Positions 49,130-61,845 of a stretch of 64,000 nt of DNA are shown here, piece after piece. The translations under genes were made by a program, and so were the position numbers. Each line of letters starts with the position of its first letter. Within the stretch, counting starts at the first letter, position 1. Source of the DNA: Neurospora crassa OR74A (taxonomy: Eukaryota > Ascomycota > Sordariomycetes > Sordariales > Sordariaceae); contig NC_026507.1 of the NCBI RefSeq assembly GCF_000182925.2, positions 1,798,001 to 1,862,000 of the forward strand, written 5' to 3'. The notes under the pieces were generated by a model. The model did not search any database and was not told the DNA's origin. It worked only from the letters and a program-made list of their open reading frames with translations.

Positions 49130-50680
49130 CTTCTTCTTCTTCTTCGTTTTTTTTTTCTTTATCGGGGACTGTTTCTGATGTGATGATTGGGCGGCACGAA
49201 GCGAATGTGGTCGGCCGAGTTTGGGCGTATGTGCACTGGTATTATTTCCCCGTGTTTTCGCGGACAGGGGGAATTGAAATAATTTCGGTTTCGCGGTAAC
49301 ACGTGGGGATTAGGATTGCGGATTGGGGATTCGGTAGGCCTGGGTGTAGCCTGTGTTTCAGAGGAAAGGGTAAGGCCGACTAGTAGAGGTAGTAGCCTGG
49401 TCGATCAATTGTCCCGAACGTGGAGGTCCGTCCTTCGTTGTCGTCGTCGTCTGGGGGGTGGTGGGAAGCCGCTCTTCGGCGCGGCTCTTGATGATGCGAG
49501 TGTTTGTCGTTTCGCTAGTCTGTTGGTGTTCTCTTGGCTACCTCTAGCAGGACCGACGGGGGGGGGGATGGTTAGGTTTGGTTGAGGCTGAGTGGTGGAC
49601 TCGGGTATGTAGAGGTACGTAGGTAACGGGTCGGTGCTCGACGGGTCCCTCTTTTGGTTGGCACAGGCAGCGCGCAGCAGTGCCGGACGCTGTTTTGTGC
49701 AGCGGTCAAAGAAAGAGAAAGTCCAGAGGTGGGATCCCGTCCTGGTCCGCGCGGCGGATGGAGTCTAATCGGGTCAAGAGCCAATCTCAGGGTCCAGTTC
49801 ACCTGCGGCGCAAAGGGGTTCTAAGTATCAAACCTTAAACTTGGGTGCAGTTGGAGATGGCTAGGTTATGTGTTTCCTGTATATTCTGAATGGCCACGTT
49901 TTGAAACGGCTGTTTCTTTGTTCAATGCTACCGAGGGATGAAGTCATTAACCCCTTCCAAGCTTCCCTTGTGGAACGGAACACGGGTTGCTCCGATCATG
50001 ATAAAATCGTGTAGCATCACCTAGAATTATGTCGGCTTCCAGGCGCCGTGTTAGTGCTTTGATTGCGAATAAAGTAGAGTCCGACCACCCAGCACTAACA
50101 GCACCTCATTTCACAGCTGGAATTTAACGCCTACACCGGAGAGCGCCTCGGTATCAGACAAGCAAGAAAGGGAAGCTATGCGTCTCACATCACCAATTCA
50201 AGTCACCGGACAAAAAAAGAGAAAAGACTCGGTGAGCTGATAATCACTTTTTAACTCCCTGAAGATGCTGCCTCGCTGAAGAAGAAGGGGGACCTCCAGC
50301 CCCTACCTCCTCCCTTCGCCACCACTACTAAAAGCTAGCTAAGTATAAAAGAACAAAAGACAAGGCTTGCCCAGCCTCGTACCATGTTAACCGCTTGTCG
50401 TGATCTGGTCCAGTTGTGATATGTACGTGTGATATAATCTCTTTTTCCATTCCGACCGTGCAAAGAAAAAAGAAACGAAAAACCATGAGGAAAAAAAACA
50501 AACGCCAAAAACACCACCTGTTACCCCCTTCCAGCAAGAAATATGTACGTAGCGACAAGGCAGAAGAATGGGAAAAGGATATGCCAGCCTCCCGAGCATC
50601 TGCCGCTATGCAGCAGCAGTGGTATCAACATCTCTCTCCAAAAAGACAAAACACCCCTTGCTGAACACCTTATCCGACGC
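49130..50680. other. Intergenic between Vps74 start and SURF6 stop
   Basis: Promoter and leader of the Vps74 gene (with TTC and T tracts just upstream of its ATG) and the 3' region of SURF6. No other gene recognised. Confidence 0.6.
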
Positions 50681-52508
50681 TTATTTCTTCTTACCACCGA
50701 ATCCGCCCTCGAATCCAGGCCTGCTCTTACCCTTGGAAGCACCTTTTCCTCCACCCTTACCGCCCTTGCCGCTCTTGACCTTGATGCCCATCTTGCGGGC
50801 CTTCTTCTCGTCCTGCTTCTTCTTGATGTTCTCCTCGCGCTTCTTTGACCTATCGTACTGGGCCTTGGCGACGCCCTCCTTGCGCTCTCTCCACTCATTG
50901 GCGCTCTTGCTCTTTGCCTTCTCCTTGCGCTTGACAGCCTTCTTGAGCAGGTGCTCGTCGTCGTGAACCTTCTCGCCCTCGGCACGCTTGCGAGCAGCGA
51001 GCCACGTCTCCTTCTCAAGGACTTCCTTGCGCTTATCTTCAGGCAAGGCCTCGAGGCGCTTCTTCTGCGCCTCAAGCTTGGCAAGCTTGGACTTGGCGTC
51101 CGTGGGGCCCTTCTTCTTGGTTCCGTCGGACTTGACAAAGGCGGCGTCACGAGAAAGCTGAACACCATCAGAGAAGGCGAGACGTCCGAAAGCAAAGTTG
51201 GTTTCAACATCGTCCTTGGGGCTGAGCATGCTTAGGGGAGAGTTGCGCGAGCTGGCAATAGCCTCTGACCGCTTCCGATCCTCCTCCTCCTTCTGCTTCT
51301 GTCTCTGCTCGCGCTTGTGGGCCTTGCGCTTGGCCTCCTTCTCGCGGCGCATCTCGATGAGTTCCTGCCTAGTGCGAATGGGCTTACCCTCGTCGTCCTT
51401 CTCAACCTTGCGAGCGGCACGGAGTTGCTCAATCTTGGCGGCGAGACGCTCGCGGAGAACCGTGGTATCGGCGGGAAGCTTGAACTTGGGCTTATCCGAT
51501 GGGGGAACGGCGGAAGAGATCGAGGTGTTGGCGCTGGCAGGCTCGGCGGAACCGGCCTTGTCGCGACTGTCGAAAACAGAAGATTGAGCGGATTCCTGGG
51601 ACTCGCCCTCATCCTCCTTTGTTACGAGACCAGACACATCAATGGGAGCCATATCGTCGTTCTCGTCGTCCTCGTTAGCTTCGGTAGAAGGCTTGGCTTC
51701 TTCGGCGGTGTCGTCCTTCTTTTCCGTCTTTCCACCCTTGCCTAGTTTCGCCTCGAGCTTGGCCTTCTTCTTCTCCTGCTTGGCCAGCTTTGCGAGACGC
51801 TTGGCCTCCTTTTCTTGCTCCTTCTTGCTCAAGGGCTTCTCAGCGGGGACGGCCTCCTCCTCCACCACCTCCTCCTCCTCCTCGGAAAGCTTCTGCTTTT
51901 TAGGCGCAGACTCTTCTGTCTCGGCGTCGTCTTTGACGACCCTCTTCTTCAGTCCTTCAAGAGGCTTCTCCTTCTCAACACCAGGGATTTCGACGTCGAT
52001 GTCGCTGTCTTCAGTGCTGCTCTCCTCCATTTCCTGGAGCTTGCGCTTGTTGCGGGCGCGCTCCTCCATGACCTCCTTGGCGTTGCGGTTGAGTTCACTG
52101 TCGGGATCGAGCTTCCCCCGCTTAGCAGCTTTTGCCTGCTCCTTGGTTTGCTTCTTCTTCTTCCACTGATCCTGTTGGCGGGGTTACTTGGGATCAGCGA
52201 CGCGATCGAAGGCATTTTGACACCAACATCAATGGTTGAGTTTATGATGAAGAGCTAAGTCAACGGGTGGGGGTAACGTACACTATTGTCCTCGCCGTAG
52301 TACATCTTGGCTGGGATCAGCGACAGTAGACCGTCAAAGGCCTGAGCGTGAGAACGCAGGCGCTCCTGTTCGCAATCGCAAGACGGCATGGTCAGCGTCG
52401 AACTCTAGCCATCCCAGTTTGGCCACAACTACCAGCCCATGGGTATCACCGTATCGGTGGTGTGCATTCCAGCGCCGGTCTGCTTACCTGCAAATCGGTA
52501 TCCGCCAT
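50681..52508 (-). CDS. rrp14: SURF6/Rrp14 nucleolar ribosome-biogenesis protein, 531 residues
   Basis: Nucleolar nucleic-acid-binding protein needed for pre-rRNA processing of both subunits. Exons: 52508-52488 (21 nt, MADTDLQ), 52365-52282 and 52171-50681. Donors are GTAAGC and GTACGT; acceptors are AACAG in both introns; all junctions are phase 0. Splicing gives the conserved start ERLRSHAQAFDGLLSLIPAK followed by MYYGEDNSDQWKKKKQTKEQ, typical of Rrp14. The middle is acidic and Lys-rich. The SURF6 domain fills the C-terminal half, with FAFGRLAFSDG and long basic helices (KRKEKAKSKSANEWRERKEG) before a Lys/Gly-rich tail ending GFEGGFGGKKK. The strong charge bias produces long false frames on the opposite strand. 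It lies on the same strand as EXO1. Confidence 0.92.
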
Positions 52509-53391
52509 CTTTGCACACGCTGGTTTTCGCTTGTACGAGTCGACCTGGTTGATTGCCAGTCGCTAAAATAGAGAGACCTAGGTGATTGAGGCGACAAAGA
52601 AAGTCGAATCCGGGATTTCGCTGTGATGGGGTTGTGAGTGATGTCGAGCGGGCGGAATAATGGTCGAGGTAGTATGTCGAGGTATCGAAACGAAACCCAG
52701 ATGGAAAAATTGAGACAGTGGAGGGCGGGTCGGCTGTGGTCGAGCGACTGTTTCCCGTCTCGATGAATTTTTGTTCGCCAGTGGATTACAGTGAAATTTT
52801 AGTGGATTGTTCCCAGCAGTGTGGAGCCCCCCAGCACCTTGCCCCACACTTTCACGCTTGGGGTTCTGGCATTCTGCCAAAGGCGGTGAACTGCCCTGGC
52901 ACCTACTCATCGATCTTATCGCGGTTAGAGGGATACTTGCCTATTCTAGCACGCTCCCGTCTACCTCGTGTATAGTATACCTATAGGATTTATGTTTGGA
53001 TCTGATGGTGACATGTCTCCTGACAGTGTCTTGACAGGTGCAACAGTGTTCCTTCATCATGGTTACCATTGTTTGTTTATTTCCTACTAAAGTGATATAG
53101 CTACCTTCTGGACAAAGGCCATCAATGAATGGCCCATCAGGGCAATGTTATCGCATAACAGGCAATAGAAGTTCTCCTCATTTACTTCAGCCTGCTCTTT
53201 CCATGATTGCCTTCTTTGCCTGATAATACTCCTGACCCATGATCTTTCCTCGTTTCCTTACAACAGACCATAGTACAATTCAAGCCCACCCATTTTCCAG
53301 GCGGGGTTTCTTCCTTACCGATACGCCGAGAGCTATGCACACCACATATCTGGCTTCTCCTAATACACTCCAGAGAGCACGAGTTGGGGGC
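52509..53391. other. Intergenic between SURF6 start and EXO1 stop
   Basis: Promoter region of SURF6 and 3' region of EXO1. Nothing else recognised. Confidence 0.6.
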
Positions 53392-55739
53392 TCACGAATA
53401 CAGGTACTGCGCCAAGTTAAGTCGCGGACGAGTGGCTGCCGTGCCCAATTCGGTTTCTCCATCACTCTCAGGAATAATCTGATCCTCGCTCCCCTGAAGC
53501 GACATGTTCAGGGCTCTAACTTCAGCAAAGTCGGCCAACGGCAACGGAATGGCGGCGGGATCCACCTGGACGGAGCCGAGAGCCTCGCTCGGCTTGCTTG
53601 ATTTACGTGCGCGGAGGCTGCTAGGAGGCGTGGCGCGGGGTGTAACTTGCTTCAATGCCCGGGCTCCCATGCGTTGCAACGGAGTCAACATGGGCGAGCT
53701 TGGATTCAACGATGATCTACGCACCGCAGCAGATCTCTCTTGGGTTGAGGAAGGTGTAGGCAGACCATTGACAAGGCGAGCACCGGGTTTACCTGGTTGA
53801 TACGAGAATTGCCGGAGCCGAGGGCCCAGCGGCGTCTGGGATTTCACACTTTTCTTGGTGATGGCCTCTTGCGATGATGAGCCAGGAACTTCCACTTCGT
53901 CCTCGGCATCGCTGCTGGCATCAATGGTGGTACTCCTTGGCATCGCAGGAAGAGATGGCTCTTCCAAATCTTCCTGTTCCTTCTCCTGAGACACTGGTTC
54001 AGAGGACGGTGACTCCTCGACAAACTGAACCTTTCCGCTCCGACGACGAGCCTTTGACGAACTCCATACAGCATCCGGAACGCTCCGAAAAGCTTCCTCG
54101 ATAGAGTCATCCGACATGATGAAAGACTCCGACTTCCTGGCTGCCGCCTTCTTCGCCTTGGTCTGAGGGAAGAACTTACTTTTTTCGGGGTTAGCAGTGA
54201 CGGCATCTTCCGACACTGCGTCTTCACACAGTCGCGCTTTCTTTGGCGGTCTTGTGGAGATCGCAGGGTCGGTGTCCGTGAATACCTCGAATGCTGCTCC
54301 TGTTGTCTGTCGTCGCGATGTGAGGCTCGATGTGTCGTCAAATGAAGCCAGAAGCTTCGAAATGGGCTCACTCTTGCGCCGGCTGTTTTGAGCCGTGTAG
54401 CGCCGAGCAGGGGCTGCCGATGTTCCCACATCCTCCACATAAGGCCTCGGCAATGGAAACACGATAGGGCGAGGTTCAGCGGTTGCCTCCTGTTCACCAT
54501 TATCAGGCTCAACGTTAAAACAATTGGGGTCCATCTCTCCGAGAGGAATCCGGCGGTCCTTGAAATATTGGTCGATAGGCTTCCCCATTTTCTTGCCTTC
54601 GCCGAAAGCGGAAGTGAAGACCTGGCTGATCCTTCTCTTGCTGGGAGAGGTTGCTGTGACAATGATTGGCTCCTTGGTGATCGGGTTGACATCGCCAACA
54701 GCGATGGCGCGAGCCAGCTTGGCATCTATGGGTGCGCCAATGTACGGCATATCGTCAACGTTAATCGACTTGTCGGGTTCTGTCAAGCACACCACCGCTT
54801 GCTTCTCTGGGCAAAACACGCGTTGGTAGATGAAAGTCAGTTCAGCCTGCTTGAACCGTGCCAGATAGTCGGCGGGGACTCGGATTTTGCCGTCGAACTG
54901 AAGCTTCTTGACAATGCGCTCAGGCGTCTTGAGCTTTCGAATCATGCGGTATGCTGTCCTGAGACCCATGCTGGGAAGGCTGTCGAGGTAGTCACAGCCG
55001 CTGAAGATGGCCATCTGGCGGAACTCGGCATCCGACCATCCCGTCAAGGAGATCTCACGGACGGCACAAAACTGGCTGCGGTTGATTTCGATACATTGTC
55101 CGTACTGATCCATCTTGGTCAATAGGCGCTTGGCTCCAAAAACCAGCAAATCAGAATCCTCCGAGACAATGCCGCTGATGATGCCCCGACGCTCGAGGTA
55201 GATCAACTGTGCATCTGCTTCGTACGGCGCGACGACATATGGAACATTGGCCTTTTTCAGCTCGTCGATCAGATGGCGGGCCATTTCTGGTGTGATGTCG
55301 ATGGCCTTTTGGAGTTCGATGTGGGCTTGTGATGGTTTGCCAGCCTTGAGGAGTTCTAGGCCCGTCTTCCGGCTCGCCTCTCGTCTGCTCTCGCGATCCA
55401 GTTCCGTCTTGGCCTTGCTTGGAAGGTAGTCGCCGTCGAAGACAACATAGGGCGTCACCCCAAAATGCTTGAACATTTTGACGCGGTGCATCGCATAGTC
55501 AACATATCTTTTTTTTTTTACGGTGTTACAATTAGCCTTGGGGTCAGACAGTCCATGGTAGCCTCGGTTGGAACCTACTTGCGGGTTGGCTTGCCTTGAG
55601 CCAAGTCAATGGCGCAAGCGATAGCACCTCGATGAAGCCATCCATAGCCATCGATGCCCAGAGTTTCGCCCGCGTACTTCCTGAGTTCGGCAGGGCGGTG
55701 AATGGATTTTAGCAGGGGGAGAAGACCGTTGATGCCCAT
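53392..55739 (-). CDS. exo1: Exonuclease 1 (XPG/FEN1 family), 758 residues
   Basis: 5'-3' double-strand exonuclease and flap endonuclease used in mismatch repair, DNA-end resection and meiosis. Exon 1 is 55739-55579 and exon 2 is 55507-53392; the 71-nt intron has donor GTAGGT and an A-rich acceptor AAAAG. The start is MGINGLLPLLKS, and the Gly after the initiator Met is essential in the family. Metal-binding residues all present: D30 (GIDGYGWLHRG), D78 (VVFDGDYLPSK), E150/D152 (YEADAQLIYLE), D171/D173 (SEDSDLLVFG), D226 (GCDYLDSLPSMG). The helix-hairpin-helix follows (residues 225-260). The C-terminal half is disordered and carries EKSKFFPQ near residue 495, resembling the MLH1-interacting SK(Y/F)F box. 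Near-C-terminal Ser/Pro sites could be kinase targets. Confidence 0.95.
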
Positions 55740-57439
55740 CTTTGCTCCAGTGACGGAAAACGCGCCACAGGCGCCTGACAAGCGCGGTAGGTTGCAGCAA
55801 CCGACAAGTTGAACAAAGGCTCACACGACTGACGAGGCCATGGAACTTGTGTTCCCTGTCGAGTGGTGGCAACTGCGGTGAGATATCGGGGGCCGAATAA
55901 GATAGGTGATGATGCGGAGGCTACGTATGTAAGAATTGGCGTGGTTCCTGCAGTCGAGGATGCGTGTATACTGTTTCCGTACTGTAGTAGTATGCTGTGC
56001 GTTGATGCGGGTGGTTGCAAACGATGTGCCAACCCACTGTTTTGTCGATGTTTTTGTCTTGTTTTGTTTTGGTTTGTTGTGGAGTGAGAGTAATGGACAG
56101 CCCAAGCGAGCGATGCCCTGGCGTCGTCCCGATACCACCTCTATGATTGAATGGTTGAAAGGCGTGCAGTTCTCACCAAGCCACTGGAGGATTGGCGAGT
56201 TTGGAGGCCGGAAATGCAACGACCTCGTTTCCTAGGTAGAGGTAGGTATGAGGCGAGGGAGGAAGGTGAGCTCGAGGGGGTTGCTGCACACCACGGAAGA
56301 GGAAAGGTGAAGTTGCCCTCAAGGGAAGTGTGAACTCAAGCCACTGGAAATCTCGGGCGGGGGACGACCTGCCTGCCTGACAACTGACAAGGGCTGCTGC
56401 GGTCCCGTCTCGATAGGTAGGCGATACCCGACCTCTACCTCTAGTCTAGGGCCGGTGAAGGGCAGGCAGGCACTGCAAAAATTGGTGGTGAAATGGCCGG
56501 GCAGGCACTTTTGCCGCAGTCCACCAGACCCCCAAAAACCAAAGGTTCCAGTTGCCAGTGCAAAGAATGGGAGAATGGAGCCGATCCACGCCTTCCCGCC
56601 CCCGTAAAACGACCCAAAATCGCCTGGGGTGGCAGGTTTCCAGAAAATGGAAGGGAAGCGCGTACCGCGTCGTTGCCCCCGCGACCAGACTGTGCCAGGC
56701 GACATGCCTGTCAATCGCTGATCCATCCGATCCATGCGGGGCATTCAGGGGCATCCAAGCAATGCCGGCTTTGTTTGTGCACAAAACAATGAGGTGGGGA
56801 GGCGTCGTCCACCTAGGGATTTACCCTCACTCTACAGTAGGTAATGTCTTGATGGTATGTATCCCATGTGCTTCTGATCACTCAAAAATCTGGAATTGGA
56901 CTGTGTGAATGGCAACAATTCTACACACCATTTGATGAGACTTCAATGCAAGTCAATGGGGGTATTTCACCGTGTAAACATGTCACTTTCCAGATCAGAG
57001 AGACGGTTCCTACTGCGCGAGTATGTAGAGGTACCTCCGAGTAGGCTCGTTACACTATAATGGTAGCTCCTTACCTACTGGAGGTCCTAGTTGAACTAAC
57101 AGCTCGACCACAGAGCTCGTCGCCAAGACATGGAACGCAGTGCTATTCTCCAATCAAACCCCATCCAAGCTGCAACCACTTAAACAGTTACCAGCCCTGA
57201 CAGCGTCTAACGTTAGGTACCTGTACAAGTAAACCTTATCGGTAGGCTAAGTCTTGATACCCCACTGTCCCCAGTTCGCTGGCCGCTTATCGAAAAATTC
57301 CATCCCAACCGCCAAAGGGCAAGTCCCGTACGTGCAATTCACCTGTTGAAATACGTACCTTGGTCTTCACCAACCAACACAACAAGTACAACCATCTCAT
57401 TCATCTCCCAAAATTACTGATCTACACCTACTCTTCATC
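55740..57439. other. Intergenic between divergent EXO1 and TMA16
   Basis: Shared upstream region of two divergent genes. No further gene recognised. Confidence 0.6.
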
Positions 57440-58097
57440 ATGCCCAAGACTCTCGAAAAAGCACGCAAGGCCATTGCGAAGAAGAGGGGCGGTGCCATTG
57501 AAGCCCTCCACGCCAAGAGTCGTGATTCCCGCCGTCTTCACAAGGCCCAGGTTCGCGATGATCGTCTCGAGAAGATGTCCGAGGCCAGGCGCAAGAGGGA
57601 CCAGCCTTTGATCACCCGTATCGCCTTCTTCCAAGAGGCTACTCGTGAAAATGAGAACAAGCCGCTCGAGCTCTCCGCCATCCAAAAGAAAATTGCCGAG
57701 TGAGTGTGAACTGCGACTGTGCCAATATTGGTGGGACCATCTCTAACCATCCACCCAGATTCTGCCATCAACATGATGAGGAATATCACGAAATGAAAAG
57801 GGCTCGCCGTCAGGGCAGGCCGCCCAGCGCCAGGGAGGATCTTTTGAGGATGAAGATGGAGGCGCTTCACAAGGAAGAGCGTGATGGTTTCTGTAAGTCC
57901 TTTTCCCATTGTTTCTCTTCGTGGGACAGCTTGTCGCTGACCAATTTACAGACCTTCCCGACCTTACCAATGAAAAGACCACCGAGATGTTGGATCGGTG
58001 GGATGGCAACTGGGCCTTTCTCACCAACCTCACATGGGTCAAAATCCAGTCCTCAGGAAGATCCGCGCCTGCCAGCTTCCCTCCACAGACCAACTGA
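57440..58097 (+). CDS. tma16: TMA16, translation-machinery-associated / pre-60S protein, 179 residues
   Basis: Small basic protein bound to late nuclear pre-60S particles. Exons: 57440-57699, 57759-57892, 57952-58097. Introns are GTGAGT...CCCAG (59 nt) and GTAAGT...TACAG (59 nt, branch GCTGACC), with matching phases (540 nt including stop TGA). The protein begins MPKTLEKARKAIAKKRGGAI, the family hallmark, followed by LHAKSRDSRRLHKAQVRDDR. Later blocks are RDQPLITRIAFFQEA and FCHQHDEEYHEMKRARRQGR, and the C-terminal DRWDGNWAFLTNLTWVKI. Length matches yeast Tma16 (178). Confidence 0.94.
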
Positions 58098-60240
58098 GAG
58101 CACATCGCCCCTTCTTTGTTTCTGACCTAAACACGGAGATATCCAGGATCAGCGAGGCAGCTGGGCCTCAACAAACATTAATGATACCCCTTTCCAGCCC
58201 TTCAGTTCCAGTCCCAGTTCCCCTTGAACGACAGCCGGCTACTCCACCCGTTTCCTCCGTTGCTTGTCACCCTGGTTAGATGCCATGCATCGTGCTGCAA
58301 AATAAGACAGCGTTTCACCTTTGCCAAACCGCCAACCTGCAGCCTTAAGTTTTGGCCGTGTCCACTAATGATACTGAAAGGCGGGCAAGACAGACATTTA
58401 TTCATCCCTCACGAGCCTCATAAAATCAATCTGTCACAAGCCACTTTATCCTTCCTACCTGACCCTGGTCCCGCAACCCGTACCTTGCTTGCTTACTACA
58501 CCTCAACAAAAGCGGCTGCTGCCGTGACCCCCGGGTTCGATTATCGCTGTGCATACAAATTGCAGTTCCACCTCGTCCAAGCACCAGGCACCAGGCACCA
58601 AACCGCTCTCGGGCCCGAACCGAATGAAAGAGGGCTGAAGGGAGAAGATTCGAGAAGGAGGTGGGTGGAGTGAGGGCAACGTGTTAAGGACGCCATTTCA
58701 TGGCTGGGTCCAGTTACCGACAGCCTGTCCCAGCCGGCCAGTTCAAACTCCCCGTCAGCTCGGACAGTTCACCAGTTAAGGATAGAGAAGAGGGTTCATG
58801 GGAACCGGGAAAGAGAAAAGAAAACATGTTTCAGAGCAGCCGACGGCTGTGCCCTGGAAAGGCTTGCTTACAGGGCTGCAGGTCTCCTACCATAAGACCA
58901 CGTGTGAGAGACATACCGGTAACAAAAAGAGAGAAGAGGTAGAAGTGTGGAAATTGAAGAGATGCATTGCTTCTGGAACCCGTCATGAGTCCTGCATATA
59001 GAAAGAAGGACAAAAAAAGCCCACTTTACACAAAATGTTTTACTACTCCCACAACGGCAACGCCCGATTCGACGATTACTTGCCTCCTTATCCCGGATCT
59101 TATTTTTAATCGTTTTCAAGGTGATCGACAGCAACCCGAGTCGTTCAAATGCTTCTTGATTCAACACCTTCGCTCGGGAGAAGCTGCCAGTTGATGTTGT
59201 ACAACTTACGTGCTCCTCGTGGGCATAACGCAGCCGACAACGCCAAGGTAGACCCTATTTTCCCCTGATTCCTCAACTCCCCCCCTCCACACCCAAGTTG
59301 TTGCGGGCGGAAACAGTCAGACTCACCGATATGTACCTGAAAAGCAGGTAGCCGTGGGCGGTTTGGCCTTTTCCCCCCTCCTTGACTGTCCTTTGGCTGT
59401 CCTTCGCTGCCCCCTGGCTTTACCGGTATTCCATATGTCCTGCAAGTTGCCATGGACCGGGTTCGGGGCCGGTCTCTCCGGAGTTCGGAGAGTTCTGCCT
59501 AGGGTGCTCCTGGGAAATTTGCTGGACTCGGAGCGGCTTTGGTGTTCTGCTTCCCTATAGGGTGGGATATGATGGCAATGAGGGTCGAAATTTGATACTT
59601 GGCTGTGGTTTCAAGTTTACTTCCAAGATCAAAAACATTTGGGCATCTTCTTTGTTTTTTTTTTCTGGTCAATCTACCTGTCAACGTACTATTCTAGAGA
59701 ACCCGCCTCATGTGTGCGTGTTGTTCCCCTTTGCCGACCAGTTAGTCGCCTCTCCATCTATCCGTCCATCTTTTGTCACCACTACTCGAATCTGTCGTTG
59801 ACATTTCCCCTCATCTTGTCCCCCTTCTCTTTCTATCTATAGGGAGACATACAACCTAACACAACTTCTGTCCATTCATCTTCCCATGAACTTGATTCAC
59901 CTAGCTAGCTATTGGTGTACCTTGGCGGTTCGGGCTGCCTGCGCGCTTGGGGTTCGTGCTTCCCCTCCTTTTCCTCGCCCCATCCTTCAGTCTTCTTTCT
60001 TCCATTCTCCGGCTAGCTACCTGCACATGTAGTAATCCACAAGGAGCGGGAAGATCGAGCCAGTCGATGGAAATACCGCGTAGATAAATTAGGTGAGGGG
60101 GGGATGATAGGTAGCAGAGCTCTAATGAAAGTACCAGGCCTACACTTCTGCAACCCGCTCTCAAAACAGATGGCGGTTTTGTATAAGTTGAGATATTTGA
60201 AACTTTGCTCGAACGAACGAACGACGAGTACATGTACCCT

Positions 60241-60266
60241 GCCCTACCCTACCCTACCCTACCCTA
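60241..60266. repeat. (CCCTA)n pentamer array
   Basis: Five tandem CCCTA units. It resembles the telomeric C-strand but has a 5-bp, not 6-bp, period, so it is a simple repeat rather than telomere DNA. Confidence 0.85.
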
Positions 60267-61133
60267 CTCTGCCATGCTATGGTCATGCCGTACCATGTCA
60301 ATGTTTTTCACAGCTGTCTTGCCCTGCCGAGGAAACGGCAGGTAGGCAGCAGGGATTTCTTCCTTATGAGGTCTCTTTCCCCCGGCCCGATCCTCCTGTG
60401 TGTAACCTGAACCCTTTTTGTAAGCGCGACTGAGTGAAGAATGTCAGGCAACGAACGTAACGAAGGATTTACACGCTGAAATCTGGAGACCAGTTAGTTT
60501 TGCTCGGGGCAGCTCGAGGCTTGCTGCATGAGACAGACATGTGCAGTGGACACTGGTACAAAATAGTCGGGGACGCATACTTGATTGTGTGACGAGCGTT
60601 TGTTTTGGTTTCTTGGTGTTTTTTTCCTTTGGTTATTTATTTTTTTTTTCTTGGGGGGGGGGGGAGGCCGGTAAATAGACAAGACTTTTTCTTTTTCTTG
60701 GCAAGGGAAGATTAGGTTGATGTTTTCGAGTCTTTGTGTACCAGCAAACATCCGTGGCCTTGGAAGCTGTGGGATTCATTGAAGCTGAGGGTTACACAAG
60801 ACCCAAAAGGGTCTGCGGTTCTATCCAATGTTAGACGCTCACGACTGATGTTCAGGCCAGACCCTATAGACCCTTTCCCGTCTGCGCCATACAGCCATTT
60901 TGACACGATGCCACATGCTGATATCCATTCCCCCTTCCCAAAACCTTTCGCTCCTCTAATGATGAAGGAACTGTCATGCGATTGGAGAACCATTTAACTT
61001 GCTTGCCAAACGTGAAACTCAGGATATACGGCTTGCCGGAGCTGCACTGCATAGCTACCTACCAACCCAAAGGCCATGCACAAGTCACAATGGGCACGAC
61101 AGGACGGATGGACGGACGAACGACACGCGCGAG

Positions 61134-61153
61134 ACACACACACACACACACAC
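61134..61153. repeat. (AC)n microsatellite
   Basis: About ten AC units in a gene-free stretch. Confidence 0.9.
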
Positions 61154-61845
61154 GGGAAACAAACCCTGGACTGGACTGACGTCGAGTTTATCCATTGCAT
61201 CCATCTATCCATCCATGCCATGTGAGTCGAGTCCAGTGCAGTGCAGTTCTCCTCCGAGTTCGTTGAAAGTAACTGACAAGCCACAACCGACGCAGGCAAA
61301 CTCCAGGCAGTTCCCCCAAAATGATAAGTAGTACGTCAGCCCCCTATTTCTCTGGCAAGCCTTTATGGGTGAGCGTTGGAGTCTGAAACAGACTAAATCA
61401 TTCTTTATTATATTCCCTTTCCATCTTCCATGCTTTCATGCACTTCGATTGGTGTTGTCTATGACCTATATCACCTATCAGCGAGGCAGTCGCATTAAAC
61501 ATATCTGTTGCACTGGAGAGAATTAGACGCTGGCTTTGTCTCAGCCAACTGTGCTTTCGAGTGTTAGTTGTACCAAGGACGGGTTTCGGACCGGATTATG
61601 TGTGTAGGTGGGTTCGAAAAAAAGAACGAGAATCATTCCACTTGGGCTTCCAAGCTGGACTCACTACTTACAAGCTTGTTAACAATCTCAACGTGAGTAC
61701 CGGCTCTTCCCCAGTCATACCTATCTCCCATCATCCATCTCACCGTTGATTAGCATTCGCAATCTCACACATCTTCTCGACCATCATCATCTTGGTTGAC
61801 TTGACCGGGCACACACTACGGCACCCAAGACCAGAGACGAAGCAA

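Larger units (their letters stand above)
58098..61845. other. 3.7-kb gene-free stretch
   Basis: Between the TMA16 stop and the Cys-rich gene. Open frames are short and without motifs. Contains a (CCCTA)n pentamer array, an AC microsatellite and a G run near 60654. It may hold the promoter and a long leader of the 61846 gene. Confidence 0.5.

Noticed and set aside
51198-52258. Long plus-strand frames opposite SURF6
   Set aside because: Mirror images of the Lys/Glu-rich SURF6 coding sequence; Leu/Ser-rich low complexity.
53844-55125. Long frames on both strands over EXO1
   Set aside because: Shadows of the EXO1 exon; the EXO1 frame contains the catalytic residues.
60241-60266. Possible telomere repeat
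   Set aside because: The period is 5 bp (CCCTA), not the 6-bp CCCTAA/TTAGGG unit.
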